Below, piece by piece: positions 17,848 through 25,301 of a stretch of 35,478 nucleotides of DNA (the first letter of the stretch is position 1; each line of letters starts with the position of its first letter). Location of the stretch: NCBI RefSeq assembly GCF_022768985.1, contig NZ_JALEKL010000012.1:1-35478 (forward strand), written 5' to 3'. This stretch comes from Methanosphaera sp. (GTDB lineage: Archaea > Methanobacteriota > Methanobacteria > Methanobacteriales > Methanobacteriaceae). Made by a program: the position numbers and the translations under genes. A model generated the notes under the pieces. It ran no database searches, was not told where the DNA came from, and worked only from the letters and a program-made list of their open reading frames with translations.

Positions 17848-18756
17848 TTAATTTAGGCTATTATCTTGTGTTGATTTATGTGTTAGGAAATCATATATTA
17901 CCTTTGCAGCATTTATTGATGTTACATCACCTATTGTATCTGATGATACCTCAACTACGTCAAGTCCCACCACATCTTTATTTGATACTACCTCTATTAT
18001 ATCTTCTACATCACGTGGTGTTAAGCCACATGGTGCTGGTGTTCCCACACTTGGTGCATAGGCAGGATCAAGTACGTCAATATCTACTGTTATATATACA
18101 GGTGAATCTATTTTATTTAATGTTTTTAGTATTTCATCTTTTCTATCAAAGATGTCATAACTTGTATAGTATGATATGTTATCTTGTGAATTTACATATT
18201 GAAGTTCATCATATTCAGCAGATCTTATACCAAGTTGTATTATCTCTCGTGGATTGTGTTCTGCAACTCGTCTTAGTACTGTTGCATGTGAAAATTTCTC
18301 ATCAAGATAGGTGTCACGCATGTCAAGGTGTGCATCAAGATGAACAACAGTTAAGTCATGAAATAGTTCATGGTCATAGTCATAAATTGCACCAAGTGTT
18401 CCATTTGTTATTGTGTGTTCTCCACCTACTGCTATTGGCTTTAATCCCATTTCAAGAAGTGTTTTTGTTGTATCTTCTATCATCATATTTGTCTTTTCAT
18501 AGTTTCCATTATTTAATGCTACATCTCCTATATCATAACATGGTGCTGTTACATGCTTATTAAAACGGAGGTTGTATGCTTCAAAGTTATATGATGCTTC
18601 ACGCACAGCCTTAGGTCCATATCTTGCACCTGATTTATATGTGGTTGTACTGTCAAATCCTACTCCAAAAAATGCATATGCACCATCTATGTAGTCATCA
18701 TCATCGAGTGGTTGTGAAAATGCAAAGTTCATCATATTATCTGCATAAAAAAACAT
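17848..18756 (-). CDS. speB: agmatinase / ureohydrolase family
   Basis: The 302-aa protein has the binuclear manganese site of arginase-fold enzymes: GGEHT (111-115), VVHLDAHLDMRD (137-148) and DIDVLDPAYAP (225-235), plus FSHATVLRR and GLDVVEV. Length and motifs favour agmatinase, which makes putrescine and urea from agmatine, as in archaeal arginine-to-polyamine routes. Arginase or another ureohydrolase cannot be fully excluded. GGGAGTTGAT lies before ATG 18756. The two in-frame Met codons a few residues later lack a well-spaced site. Confidence 0.88.
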   Translation of the reverse strand: MFFYADNMMNFAFSQPLDDDDYIDGAYAFFGVGFDSTTTYKSGARYGPKAVREASYNFEAYNLRFNKHVTAPCYDIGDVALNNGNYEKTNMMIEDTTKTLLEMGLKPIAVGGEHTITNGTLGAIYDYDHELFHDLTVVHLDAHLDMRDTYLDEKFSHATVLRRVAEHNPREIIQLGIRSAEYDELQYVNSQDNISYYTSYDIFDRKDEILKTLNKIDSPVYITVDIDVLDPAYAPSVGTPAPCGLTPRDVEDIIEVVSNKDVVGLDVVEVSSDTIGDVTSINAAKVIYDFLTHKSTQDNSLN

Positions 18757-18808
18757 AAAAATATCAACTCCCTAGTATTATTATTTTGAAATTTTTATTT
18801 TATAATTG

Positions 18809-18878
18809 AAAAAAAGTTTTAAAAAAAAATTAATTAATAAAAGTTGAGAATTTTATTAAAACTTATCCATCCTCAACT
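18809..18878 (-). terminator. rfcL gene end: stem-loop plus two oligo-T tracts
   Basis: On the minus strand a 7-bp inverted repeat (AGTTGAG/CTCAACT, 18872-18878 with 18842-18848) is followed by T9 (18821-18829) and T7 (18809-18815). It lies 20-90 nt after rfcL and before the speB promoter. Confidence 0.5.
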
Positions 18879-18899
18879 AAAATATTGTGCTTATTTTTT

Positions 18900-20480
18900 T
18901 TAGAAATCAAACAATGTTGTCTGTTTTGATTTAGGTTTATCATCAGATTTTTTAGGTTCTGTTTTTTCCTTTTTATCAGCTGTTTTTGTATTATCTGAGT
19001 TTTTAATTTCAGGTTTATGTGTTGTTGTTTTTTCAACTTTTACCACTGGCTTTTCATCAACAATATCATCTGTTAAATCAAGAAGATTTCCACCACTTAC
19101 TGCTGGTTTATCTTCAACTTCTGCTTCAACTGATTGTTTTTCATTGATGTTAAAGTTATTTAAGCTAGCATCCCTTTGAAGTTTAGCTTCTTGTTGTTTT
19201 TTGTACTCATCAACTTCCATTTTTTGTTGTTTTTGAAGTTCTTTTTCACGTTTCTTTGCAATGGATGCAGGGATCTTACGTGGACGGAATAGTTTTACTT
19301 CATCATCTGTTAATTTAAAGTATTCTTTAAGATCATATGCCTGTTCATTATCCTTAAACATTTCCTTATAATATGGTATTTGACTTTTAAGTTGTGCTGG
19401 TGATGTGTGAAGTTTAACACTCATCTTCTGTGTTACAGCATCAATGAGCTTGTTTTGTTTTCGTGCCTTTGATGCTCTTGCATATACAGTTGAGTTAACA
19501 AAACGTCCAAATTTATGATATTTTTCATGTTTTGCATTTGCAACACCACGCCCCATAAATAGAAATGCATACTTCCAGTAGACATAGTTTTGTGTTCTAA
19601 ATGCACGTCCAAGGTTAATATCTGCAAGTGATATCATATCATATGCCTTTGCAACTTCCTCTGGTTTTTCATATTCACGTGGAATATTTTCAGCAAGAAG
19701 TTCAATTAAAAACTGTGGCTGTGCATCAGTATTCATTGCCTCTTTTATGTGTTGTGGATTTTTACTTTTAAGAATAATTGTAAGTGTATCAAAGATTCCA
19801 TTTTTTGTATCTTTCTTTTTAACTACATTTACATCATCCATTGTTATTGATTTTTCATCATCAACAATTGCCTCAAGTGATGTAATTGCAGATCTAAGAT
19901 CTCCTGCACTTTCACGGCTAAGATGCATAAGAGCATCAGGGTCAAAGTTTATTCCCTCATTTTGACATATACGACGCAGTTGTGCATTAATTGATGGTGA
20001 TCTTATCTTTGTAAATTTAATAACTGTTGAATTATTCTTTATTGATGCAATATTTTTACTATATGGATCATTTGCCATCAAGATAACTGGCTGTTTTGCT
20101 GTTTTTATTGTTTCATTAATTGCACGTCCACCACTCCTATCATGACGTCCTGATATACCATCAACTTCATCAATAATTATAAGCTTATATCCCTGGTGGA
20201 ATAAACTACGTGTTTTTGATGATTCACCAACAGTTCTTTGTATAAGATCATATGATCTTTTATCACTAGCATTAACTTCTATAGTTTCTGAAAAATATTC
20301 CTTACCAACTAAGTGTGCAATTGTTGTCTTTCCAACACCAGGTGGTCCTACAAGTAGTAGTGGCTTTTGTGCTTCTCCTGCTAACCATCGACTTGCCCAT
20401 GTTTCGATTTGGTCTTTAATTTTTCCATTTCCAACAACATCAGCAAGTGATTGAGGAGCATATTTTTCTACCCATTTCAA
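18900..20480 (-). CDS. rfcL: replication factor C large subunit (clamp loader)
   Basis: With RfcS it opens the PCNA ring and loads it on primed DNA. The 526-aa protein has the AAA+ core: WVEKYAPQSLADVVGN, Walker A GPPGVGKTT (45-53), Walker B IIIDEVDG (102-108), and sensor 1 VILMANDPYSKN. After the collar domain there is a long charged tail (about 400-526, rich in Lys/Glu/Asp). It ends in a PCNA-interacting box, KQTTLFDF, at the very C-terminus. The gene starts 17 bp after rfcS on the same strand, so both subunits are made from one transcript. The adjacent pairing is common in euryarchaea. Confidence 0.95.
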   Translation of the reverse strand: MKWVEKYAPQSLADVVGNGKIKDQIETWASRWLAGEAQKPLLLVGPPGVGKTTIAHLVGKEYFSETIEVNASDKRSYDLIQRTVGESSKTRSLFHQGYKLIIIDEVDGISGRHDRSGGRAINETIKTAKQPVILMANDPYSKNIASIKNNSTVIKFTKIRSPSINAQLRRICQNEGINFDPDALMHLSRESAGDLRSAITSLEAIVDDEKSITMDDVNVVKKKDTKNGIFDTLTIILKSKNPQHIKEAMNTDAQPQFLIELLAENIPREYEKPEEVAKAYDMISLADINLGRAFRTQNYVYWKYAFLFMGRGVANAKHEKYHKFGRFVNSTVYARASKARKQNKLIDAVTQKMSVKLHTSPAQLKSQIPYYKEMFKDNEQAYDLKEYFKLTDDEVKLFRPRKIPASIAKKREKELQKQQKMEVDEYKKQQEAKLQRDASLNNFNINEKQSVEAEVEDKPAVSGGNLLDLTDDIVDEKPVVKVEKTTTHKPEIKNSDNTKTADKKEKTEPKKSDDKPKSKQTTLFDF

Positions 20481-20497
20481 TTTAATTGCTTCCCTTT

Positions 20498-21457
20498 TTA
20501 TTTTTTAACTATTAAAAACTTACTAAGTAATGCTTCAATTTGAAGTCTTGCATTTGCTCCTTCACGGATACGATAGTCACATTCACTGATATATTCCATA
20601 AGTTGAATAAAGCTATCTTCACTTATTAAATCCTCAGATGACATAGCTACAACTTCCTGGTATATCTGTGTTATAAGGTCATCTCCACTTACACCATCAA
20701 CAATCATTACATCACGAAGAAGATTACGTGCACTCATAAAGTCATGATCAAGTGCTTTTAGTATGATTTTTCTAACGCTTTTAGGCTTTGCCTTATTTAC
20801 AACATCGTTCACTGCATCTGCTGTAACTTTTCCTTCTGTTGTTGTTGATGCTTGTAGTATGTTTATTGAACGTCTCATATCACCTTGTGTGAAGTATACA
20901 ATATTTTCAAGTGCTGCTTCTTCAACATCAAGATTTTCACATTCTGCAATATATTGTAATCTTTTAATAACCTGTCCTGCCTTAATTGGTGTAAAACGGA
21001 ATATTGCACATCTTGACTGGATTGGATCTATTATTTTTGATGAATAGTTACATGAAAGTATGAATGATGATGTTTTTGTATACATTTCCATTTCACGTCT
21101 TAGAGCTTGCTGTGCATCTTTTGTCATGTTATCTACCTCATCAAGGAAGATTATTCTAAATGGTGCACCTACAGCTTTAAGTTTACAGAAGCTTTTTATC
21201 TGGTTACGTACAGTGTCAATTCCTCTTGCATCTGATGCATTGAGTTCTAGGAAGTTTTGTTGCCAGTATTCTCCAAGTAGTGATTTTGCAAGTGCTATTG
21301 CACATGTTGTTTTTCCCACACCTGCTGATCCTGTAAACATTATATTAGGTAATGATTCTTCTTCAACATACCTATTTAATCTTTTAACAATCTGATCTTG
21401 TCCTATTACATCATCTAATGTTTTTGGTCTGTATTTTTCTACCCATGGTATATTCAT
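20498..21457 (-). CDS. rfcS: replication factor C small subunit (clamp loader)
   Basis: About 319 aa. The AAA+ motifs are [20 protein letters not shown], Walker [24 protein letters not shown], Walker B FLDEVDNM, sensor 1 [11 protein letters not shown], and the arginine-finger SRC motif in [15 protein letters not shown] at 21457 is preferred because GGGTGAA (21465-21471) precedes it at 8 nt; the in-frame GTG at 21469 is part of that site. It is the first gene of the rfcS-rfcL operon. The 200-bp AT-rich spacer upstream holds the promoter and the end of the preceding SHOCT gene. Confidence 0.95.
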   Translation of the reverse strand: MNIPWVEKYRPKTLDDVIGQDQIVKRLNRYVEEESLPNIMFTGSAGVGKTTCAIALAKSLLGEYWQQNFLELNASDARGIDTVRNQIKSFCKLKAVGAPFRIIFLDEVDNMTKDAQQALRREMEMYTKTSSFILSCNYSSKIIDPIQSRCAIFRFTPIKAGQVIKRLQYIAECENLDVEEAALENIVYFTQGDMRRSINILQASTTTEGKVTADAVNDVVNKAKPKSVRKIILKALDHDFMSARNLLRDVMIVDGVSGDDLITQIYQEVVAMSSEDLISEDSFIQLMEYISECDYRIREGANARLQIEALLSKFLIVKK

Positions 21458-21607
21458 TGTATTATTCACCCATAAATTTTATGAAATTTATATTAAAGTT
21501 ATATTTTCTTTTATTTTAAAAAATTAGTTCTTTATTCTATTAAGTTAATTGTTTATTATATTTGTAAATTCTTAAATAAATTATTTTATGAAAAGCATTA
21601 TTTTAGA

Positions 21608-21650
21608 TAAAAAAATTTTGTATAAAAAAAAATATAATAGTTGGGGGAGG
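21608..21650 (-). terminator. C-rich plus double oligo-T end of the SHOCT gene
   Basis: On the minus strand CCTCCCCC is followed by T9 (21624-21632), an 8-nt spacer and T7 (21609-21615). Confidence 0.5.
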
Positions 21651-21664
21651 TTATGGTGTTTTAT

Positions 21665-22357
21665 TTAAAGATCTAGTAGTTGTTTTTTCTTAGCTTCAAA
21701 TTCTTCTTGTGTTATAATTCCATCTTCTTTTAATTCATAGTAGCGTCTTATTTCATCTACTGGATCTTTCTTTTCATCTACTACATCTATGTTTTCATCA
21801 ACAACTGGTGTATTATTTACAGGCATTTCATCTACTTTTACATCATTAAATGGCATATTTTGTTGTGGATGTGCATCCATAGATGGTGCTGCATCCATTG
21901 GTGCCTGTTGAGTTGGTGCCTGTTGTGCCATTGTCTGTTGTTGTAGTGGATGATTTGGTTGTGGCATGCCCTGTTTTGGTTTTGGCATTTGACTATTATT
22001 TTTTGGTTGTTGTTTTGGTGCTTCTTTTTGTTTCATTTGAAGAATTGTTTCATAGAATCTTTTAAATTCTGGATCATTATCATCTAAACCTTTAAGAACA
22101 AGTGTTTGATTTCCAATTCCAATGTATATTTTTGGTTCATTTAGGAAGTTTCCTTCATCAAGTTTTAGTGATAGGATCTGTGAAAGATTAAGTCTTGGAA
22201 TTGTCTTATTTTCATATGATGTGAAGATTATGTCACGTCCTTTAAGAACTACTGAACATTTTCCATATCCATCCAATTTTATTCTTCCTACTGCTTCCCC
22301 TTTATTTATGTAAGGTATTAATTCTGGATCTATTTCTTCTTTACTAAAAAATGACAT
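21665..22357 (-). CDS. SHOCT-domain protein with Gln/Pro-rich linker
   Basis: About 230 aa in three parts. Residues about 1-105 form a beta-rich domain of PH-like pattern (GRIKLDGYGKCSVVLKGRDI, later KIYIGIGNQTLVLKG). About 110-175 is low complexity, rich in Gln, Pro and Met. The C-terminus, DEIRRYYELKEDGIITQEEF plus EAKKKQLLDL, is a SHOCT module, a short oligomerisation element often found at protein ends. No signal peptide or membrane segment is present. ATG at 22357 is preferred, with GTGAT just upstream; GTG at 22366 overlaps that site. It stands alone between rnz and rfcS. The function is unknown. Confidence 0.7.
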   Translation of the reverse strand: MSFFSKEEIDPELIPYINKGEAVGRIKLDGYGKCSVVLKGRDIIFTSYENKTIPRLNLSQILSLKLDEGNFLNEPKIYIGIGNQTLVLKGLDDNDPEFKRFYETILQMKQKEAPKQQPKNNSQMPKPKQGMPQPNHPLQQQTMAQQAPTQQAPMDAAPSMDAHPQQNMPFNDVKVDEMPVNNTPVVDENIDVVDEKKDPVDEIRRYYELKEDGIITQEEFEAKKKQLLDL

Positions 22358-22390
22358 TATTATCACGATCTATTTTTTTTAAAGTTGGAA

Positions 22391-22404
22391 TGTATTTAAA
22401 TACA
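22391..22404. promoter_or_regulatory. 14-bp perfect palindrome upstream of the SHOCT gene
   Basis: TGTATTTAAATACA is a perfect palindrome 34 nt before the SHOCT gene start and between it and rnz. It may be a TATA-region operator or a chance AT-rich palindrome. Confidence 0.3.
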
Positions 22405-22474
22405 AATCATTAATATTATCTTATAACTTTTTTCATATTTAATAATTTAATCTTATTAATATTATTTTAATTGT

Positions 22475-23410
22475 TTATTTAAGGTTTTTAATTACTGTAG
22501 GCTTTTTATTTTCAATTACTAGTTGCATAAAATCATATGCATAGTGTGTATTTTCAAATACAGCTTTTGCTTCATCTTCAAGTTCTTTTGATTCTGTGTA
22601 TCTGTTTGACAGGTGTGTTAACACTAAAAGATTTACACCTGCATCTTTTGCAATATATGCTGCATCTTCAGCTACTGTATGTCCATTTTCCTTTGCTTTT
22701 GTGCGTATATCTTTTGTAAATGTTGCCTCATGAATTAGTACATCAGCATCACGAGCAAACTCCACCATTGCATCACATGGTATTGTATCACCACTAAATA
22801 CTAGTTTTATACCTTTACGTGGTGGTCCTGTTACTTGTTGTGGTTTTATTATTTTTCCATCAACTTCAACATCTTCTCCACTTTGTAGTTTTCCAAATAG
22901 TGGTCCTGGCTTTATTCCTAGATCTATTGCTTTTTGTCTTAGGAATTTTGGCTGTCTTATCTGTTCTATTTTATATGCATAGTCTGGTACTGTATGTTTC
23001 ATTAGCCTTGCTTCTATTTTAAAGTCATCTTGTCTGTATACTTCACAGTTTTGTTCTGTTATTTCATGTGTTATTATTTCATATCCTATTGTTGCATAGC
23101 CTAGATGTTTTATATTTTCAAGTAGTTGTCCTATTCCTTTAGGCCCATAGATGTTAAGTGGTCTGTCTCGTCCTCTGAATGCTAGTGATTGTATAAGTGC
23201 TGGAAGTCCTAGTATGTGATCTCCATGAAGGTGTGTTATGTAGATATCATCTAGTTTCATTGGACTTATTTCTGCTTCCATTAATTGTTTTTGTGTTGCT
23301 TCTCCACAATCTAGTAGTATCATACGATCTGATACTTTTACAACTATTGATGTATGATTTCTTTTTCGTGTTGGAATTGCTGATGCTGTACCTAAAAATG
23401 TAACTTCTAT
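22475..23410 (-). CDS. rnz: ribonuclease Z (tRNA 3' processing), apparent ATA start
   Basis: It cuts pre-tRNA at the discriminator to make the 3' end; the tRNA here lacks an encoded CCA. The full frame gives xEVTFLGTASAIPTRKRNH and then TSIVVKVSDRMILLDCGEAT, the classical RNase Z N-terminus. THLHGDHILGLP (metal motif), LVFSGDT, LIHEATF and LTHLSNRY follow; 311 aa is the usual length. The first in-frame ATG (23323) would remove the first beta strands with FLGT. No ATG, GTG or TTG exists between the in-frame TAG (23423-23425) and GAA-GTT. ATA at 23408-23410, or ATT at 23411-23413, lies 6-9 nt after AGGGG, so a non-standard start is likely. A sequence error remains possible. Confidence 0.9.
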   Translation of the reverse strand: MEVTFLGTASAIPTRKRNHTSIVVKVSDRMILLDCGEATQKQLMEAEISPMKLDDIYITHLHGDHILGLPALIQSLAFRGRDRPLNIYGPKGIGQLLENIKHLGYATIGYEIITHEITEQNCEVYRQDDFKIEARLMKHTVPDYAYKIEQIRQPKFLRQKAIDLGIKPGPLFGKLQSGEDVEVDGKIIKPQQVTGPPRKGIKLVFSGDTIPCDAMVEFARDADVLIHEATFTKDIRTKAKENGHTVAEDAAYIAKDAGVNLLVLTHLSNRYTESKELEDEAKAVFENTHYAYDFMQLVIENKKPTVIKNLK

Positions 23411-23450
23411 AATAAACAGCCCCTATTGTATTATTTTTTTTGTTAAGAGA

Positions 23451-23493
23451 GGATGAAGATTTTCTCATCCATTTTCTATTAGTATAATATAAG
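23451..23493 (-). promoter_or_regulatory. rnz promoter and leader hairpin
   Basis: On the minus strand CTTATATTATACT (23481-23493) is a TATA candidate about 75 nt before the apparent start codon. A 6-bp hairpin (GGATGA/TCATCC, 23451-23456 with 23465-23470) lies at the expected 5' end of the transcript. Confidence 0.3.
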
Positions 23494-23538
23494 TTTATGT
23501 TTTTTAATTCATTTAATTATTTTATATTAATAATAAAA

Positions 23539-23551
23539 ACTATAAATATAA
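23539..23551 (+). promoter_or_regulatory. nadC TATA-like element
   Basis: ACTATAAATATA lies about 70 bp before the nadC start. It predicts transcription start near 23573 and a leader of about 40 nt. Confidence 0.35.
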
Positions 23552-23615
23552 TACAATAATAGAGAAATAAACTTTTTTAAATTTAAATAAAATATTTATG
23601 GGGAAATGATTATTA

Positions 23616-24458
23616 ATGACTATTTTTAGTGATGATCGTATTATTGAAAATATATATGATGATATAGGATTTGAAGATATTACAACAAACAGCTTAGTAG
23701 ATGATGATAAATGGGCACAGGCAACAGTTATATGTAAAGAAGATGCAGTAATTGCTGGTATGGATGTTGCATGTTTTATTCTTGAATACTTTAATTTAAG
23801 TATTGTAAGTCAATACTTTGATGGAGATAAAGCAAAAAAGGGTGATGTAATACTTGAATATGAAGGAAGTGCAAAAGACATACTAATATCAGAACGTAGC
23901 ATACTTAACTACCTAATGCATCTTAGTGGTATTGCAACAACTGTTAATAAAACAGTAAAAAGAGTTCACAAAGTTAATCCACATATTCGTGTTGCAGCAA
24001 CACGTAAAACCACGCCTGGTCTTCAAAAGCTTGAAAAACATGCAGTTGAAATTGGTGGTGGAGATGCTCATCGTTTCCGTCTTGATGATTGTATACTAAT
24101 TAAAGACAACCATATTCAAGTTGTGGGAAGTGTTATTGGTGCAATTGAAAAGGCAAAAGAAAATACAAGCTTTACAAAAAAAATTGAAATTGAAGTTGAA
24201 TCAACTGATGATGCACTTAAAGCTGCAATGTTTGGAGCTGATATTGTAATGCTTGATAATATGACACCAGATGAGGTTCAAAAAACTACTAATGAACTTA
24301 AAAAAAGGTACCTTCGTGATAATATACTAATTGAAGTTAGTGGTGGAATTACACCAGATAATATCATGGATTATGTTGATTGTGATATTGATGTTATATC
24401 AAGTGGATTTCTAACAAACAGTACAAAGTCTGTTGATATGGGACTTGACATATTATAA
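23616..24458 (+). CDS. nadC: nicotinate-nucleotide diphosphorylase (carboxylating), quinolinate phosphoribosyltransferase
   Basis: It converts quinolinate and PRPP to nicotinate mononucleotide in de novo NAD synthesis. The 280-aa length is typical. Motifs: DIGFEDITTNSLV, AVIAGMDVA, ERSILNYLMHLSGIATTV, the active-site run VAATRKTTPGLQKLEKHAVE, GGGDAHRFRLDDCILIKDNH, EIEVES, ADIVMLDNM and EVSGGITPDNI. Residues needed for quinolinate and PRPP binding (the Arg, Lys and His of these blocks) are present. GGGGAAATGAT precedes ATG. It is divergent from rnz and no nadA or nadB is in the window. Confidence 0.95.
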   Translation: MTIFSDDRIIENIYDDIGFEDITTNSLVDDDKWAQATVICKEDAVIAGMDVACFILEYFNLSIVSQYFDGDKAKKGDVILEYEGSAKDILISERSILNYLMHLSGIATTVNKTVKRVHKVNPHIRVAATRKTTPGLQKLEKHAVEIGGGDAHRFRLDDCILIKDNHIQVVGSVIGAIEKAKENTSFTKKIEIEVESTDDALKAAMFGADIVMLDNMTPDEVQKTTNELKKRYLRDNILIEVSGGITPDNIMDYVDCDIDVISSGFLTNSTKSVDMGLDIL

Positions 24459-24573
24459 ATTTGATTCCATGTAAAATAAACATACATTATAAAATATGAT
24501 AAATTCATTTAATTATTTAATAGATTTTATGTTTAAAAGTATTTTATTTTAAAGCAATCTTTAATAATTTAAG

Positions 24574-24589
24574 ATATATTTATAAAATA
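24574..24589 (+). promoter_or_regulatory. TATA-like element of the histone-fold gene
   Basis: ATATATTTATAAAATA lies about 100 bp before the start at 24678, giving a leader of about 70 nt. The spacer 24459-24677 otherwise holds only tiny open frames of ten codons or fewer. Confidence 0.35.
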
Positions 24590-24677
24590 AAAACAACATA
24601 AATATAACATGAGAATATTCAAATGAGTACTAAAATAAATAGTCATCAAATGTAATATTCATAAGGAGAATTATATT

Positions 24678-25130
24678 ATGGAAGAATATAACAACAACAT
24701 AGAAAATGAAGAAATCATAGAAGAAGAATTTAATGAAGAAGCATTCGATGAAATGGTGGATGATGAAGAAAATGAAAAACTACCATTTGCAAAAGCAGAA
24801 GTAGTTCGTCTTATGAAACAACACCTAGATGATGACAAAATGATAAGAGAACGTGTAAAAGTAGAAATGAACAAATTCCTAGGTGACGTTCTTGAAAATG
24901 TATGTAAACAATTAAATCAATACCCATATTCAACAGTAGAATATGAAATGCTTAAAGAATCAACATACCCATACAGAAACATTGAAAGAATCAATGAAGA
25001 AAAACTAAGAATCCTAAAACACCTAGATGCAATAAAAGCAGACTGTGACGCACTAAGTATGGATGTTAAAGCAACACTTAAAATCAACGACAGACCAGAT
25101 CAAGACGAAGAAGAAGACGATTTATTCTAA
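24678..25130 (+). CDS. histone-fold protein with acidic N-terminal tail and C-terminal helix
   Basis: The 150-aa product has three parts. Residues 1-35 are very acidic ([20 protein letters not shown]). Residues about 35-100 align with the archaeal histone fold: [15 protein letters not shown] parallels LPIAPIGRIIKDA (helix 1), [20 protein letters not shown] parallels the long helix 2, and [11 protein letters not shown] parallels KTIKAEDIELA (loop and helix 3). A further helix ([20 protein letters not shown]) and an acidic end ([10 protein letters not shown]) follow. Classic archaeal histones are only about 65-70 aa, basic, and tailless. AGGAG (24664-24668) precedes ATG. DNA binding is uncertain because of the acidity; a chaperone or modulator is possible. 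The fold is assigned by eye only. Confidence 0.6.
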   Translation: MEEYNNNIENEEIIEEEFNEEAFDEMVDDEENEKLPFAKAEVVRLMKQHLDDDKMIRERVKVEMNKFLGDVLENVCKQLNQYPYSTVEYEMLKESTYPYRNIERINEEKLRILKHLDAIKADCDALSMDVKATLKINDRPDQDEEEDDLF

Positions 25131-25157
25131 GTCAAAAAAATAAAAATATATTACAAT

Positions 25158-25185
25158 CCCCACCCCCAATTTTTACCTTTTTTTT
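25158..25185 (+). terminator. C-rich plus oligo-T end of the histone-fold gene
   Basis: CCCCACCCCC (25158-25167) is followed by AATTTTTACC and T8 (25178-25185), about 30-55 nt after the stop codon. Confidence 0.5.
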
Positions 25186-25301
25186 AAAAAAAATATTAAA
25201 TTTATAATAATATTTACATAACTAATCTAAATATTCATCTAAAAAATTAAATTCTAAAAAAAATAAGAAAAAAAAGAGAATTATAATATTCAACTAATTT
25301 T

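Noticed and set aside
17820-18563. Long plus-strand frame of 247 codons opposite speB
   Set aside because: The product is a low-complexity string of Leu, His and Val, the mirror of an AT-rich coding strand; speB in the opposite frame has all active-site motifs.
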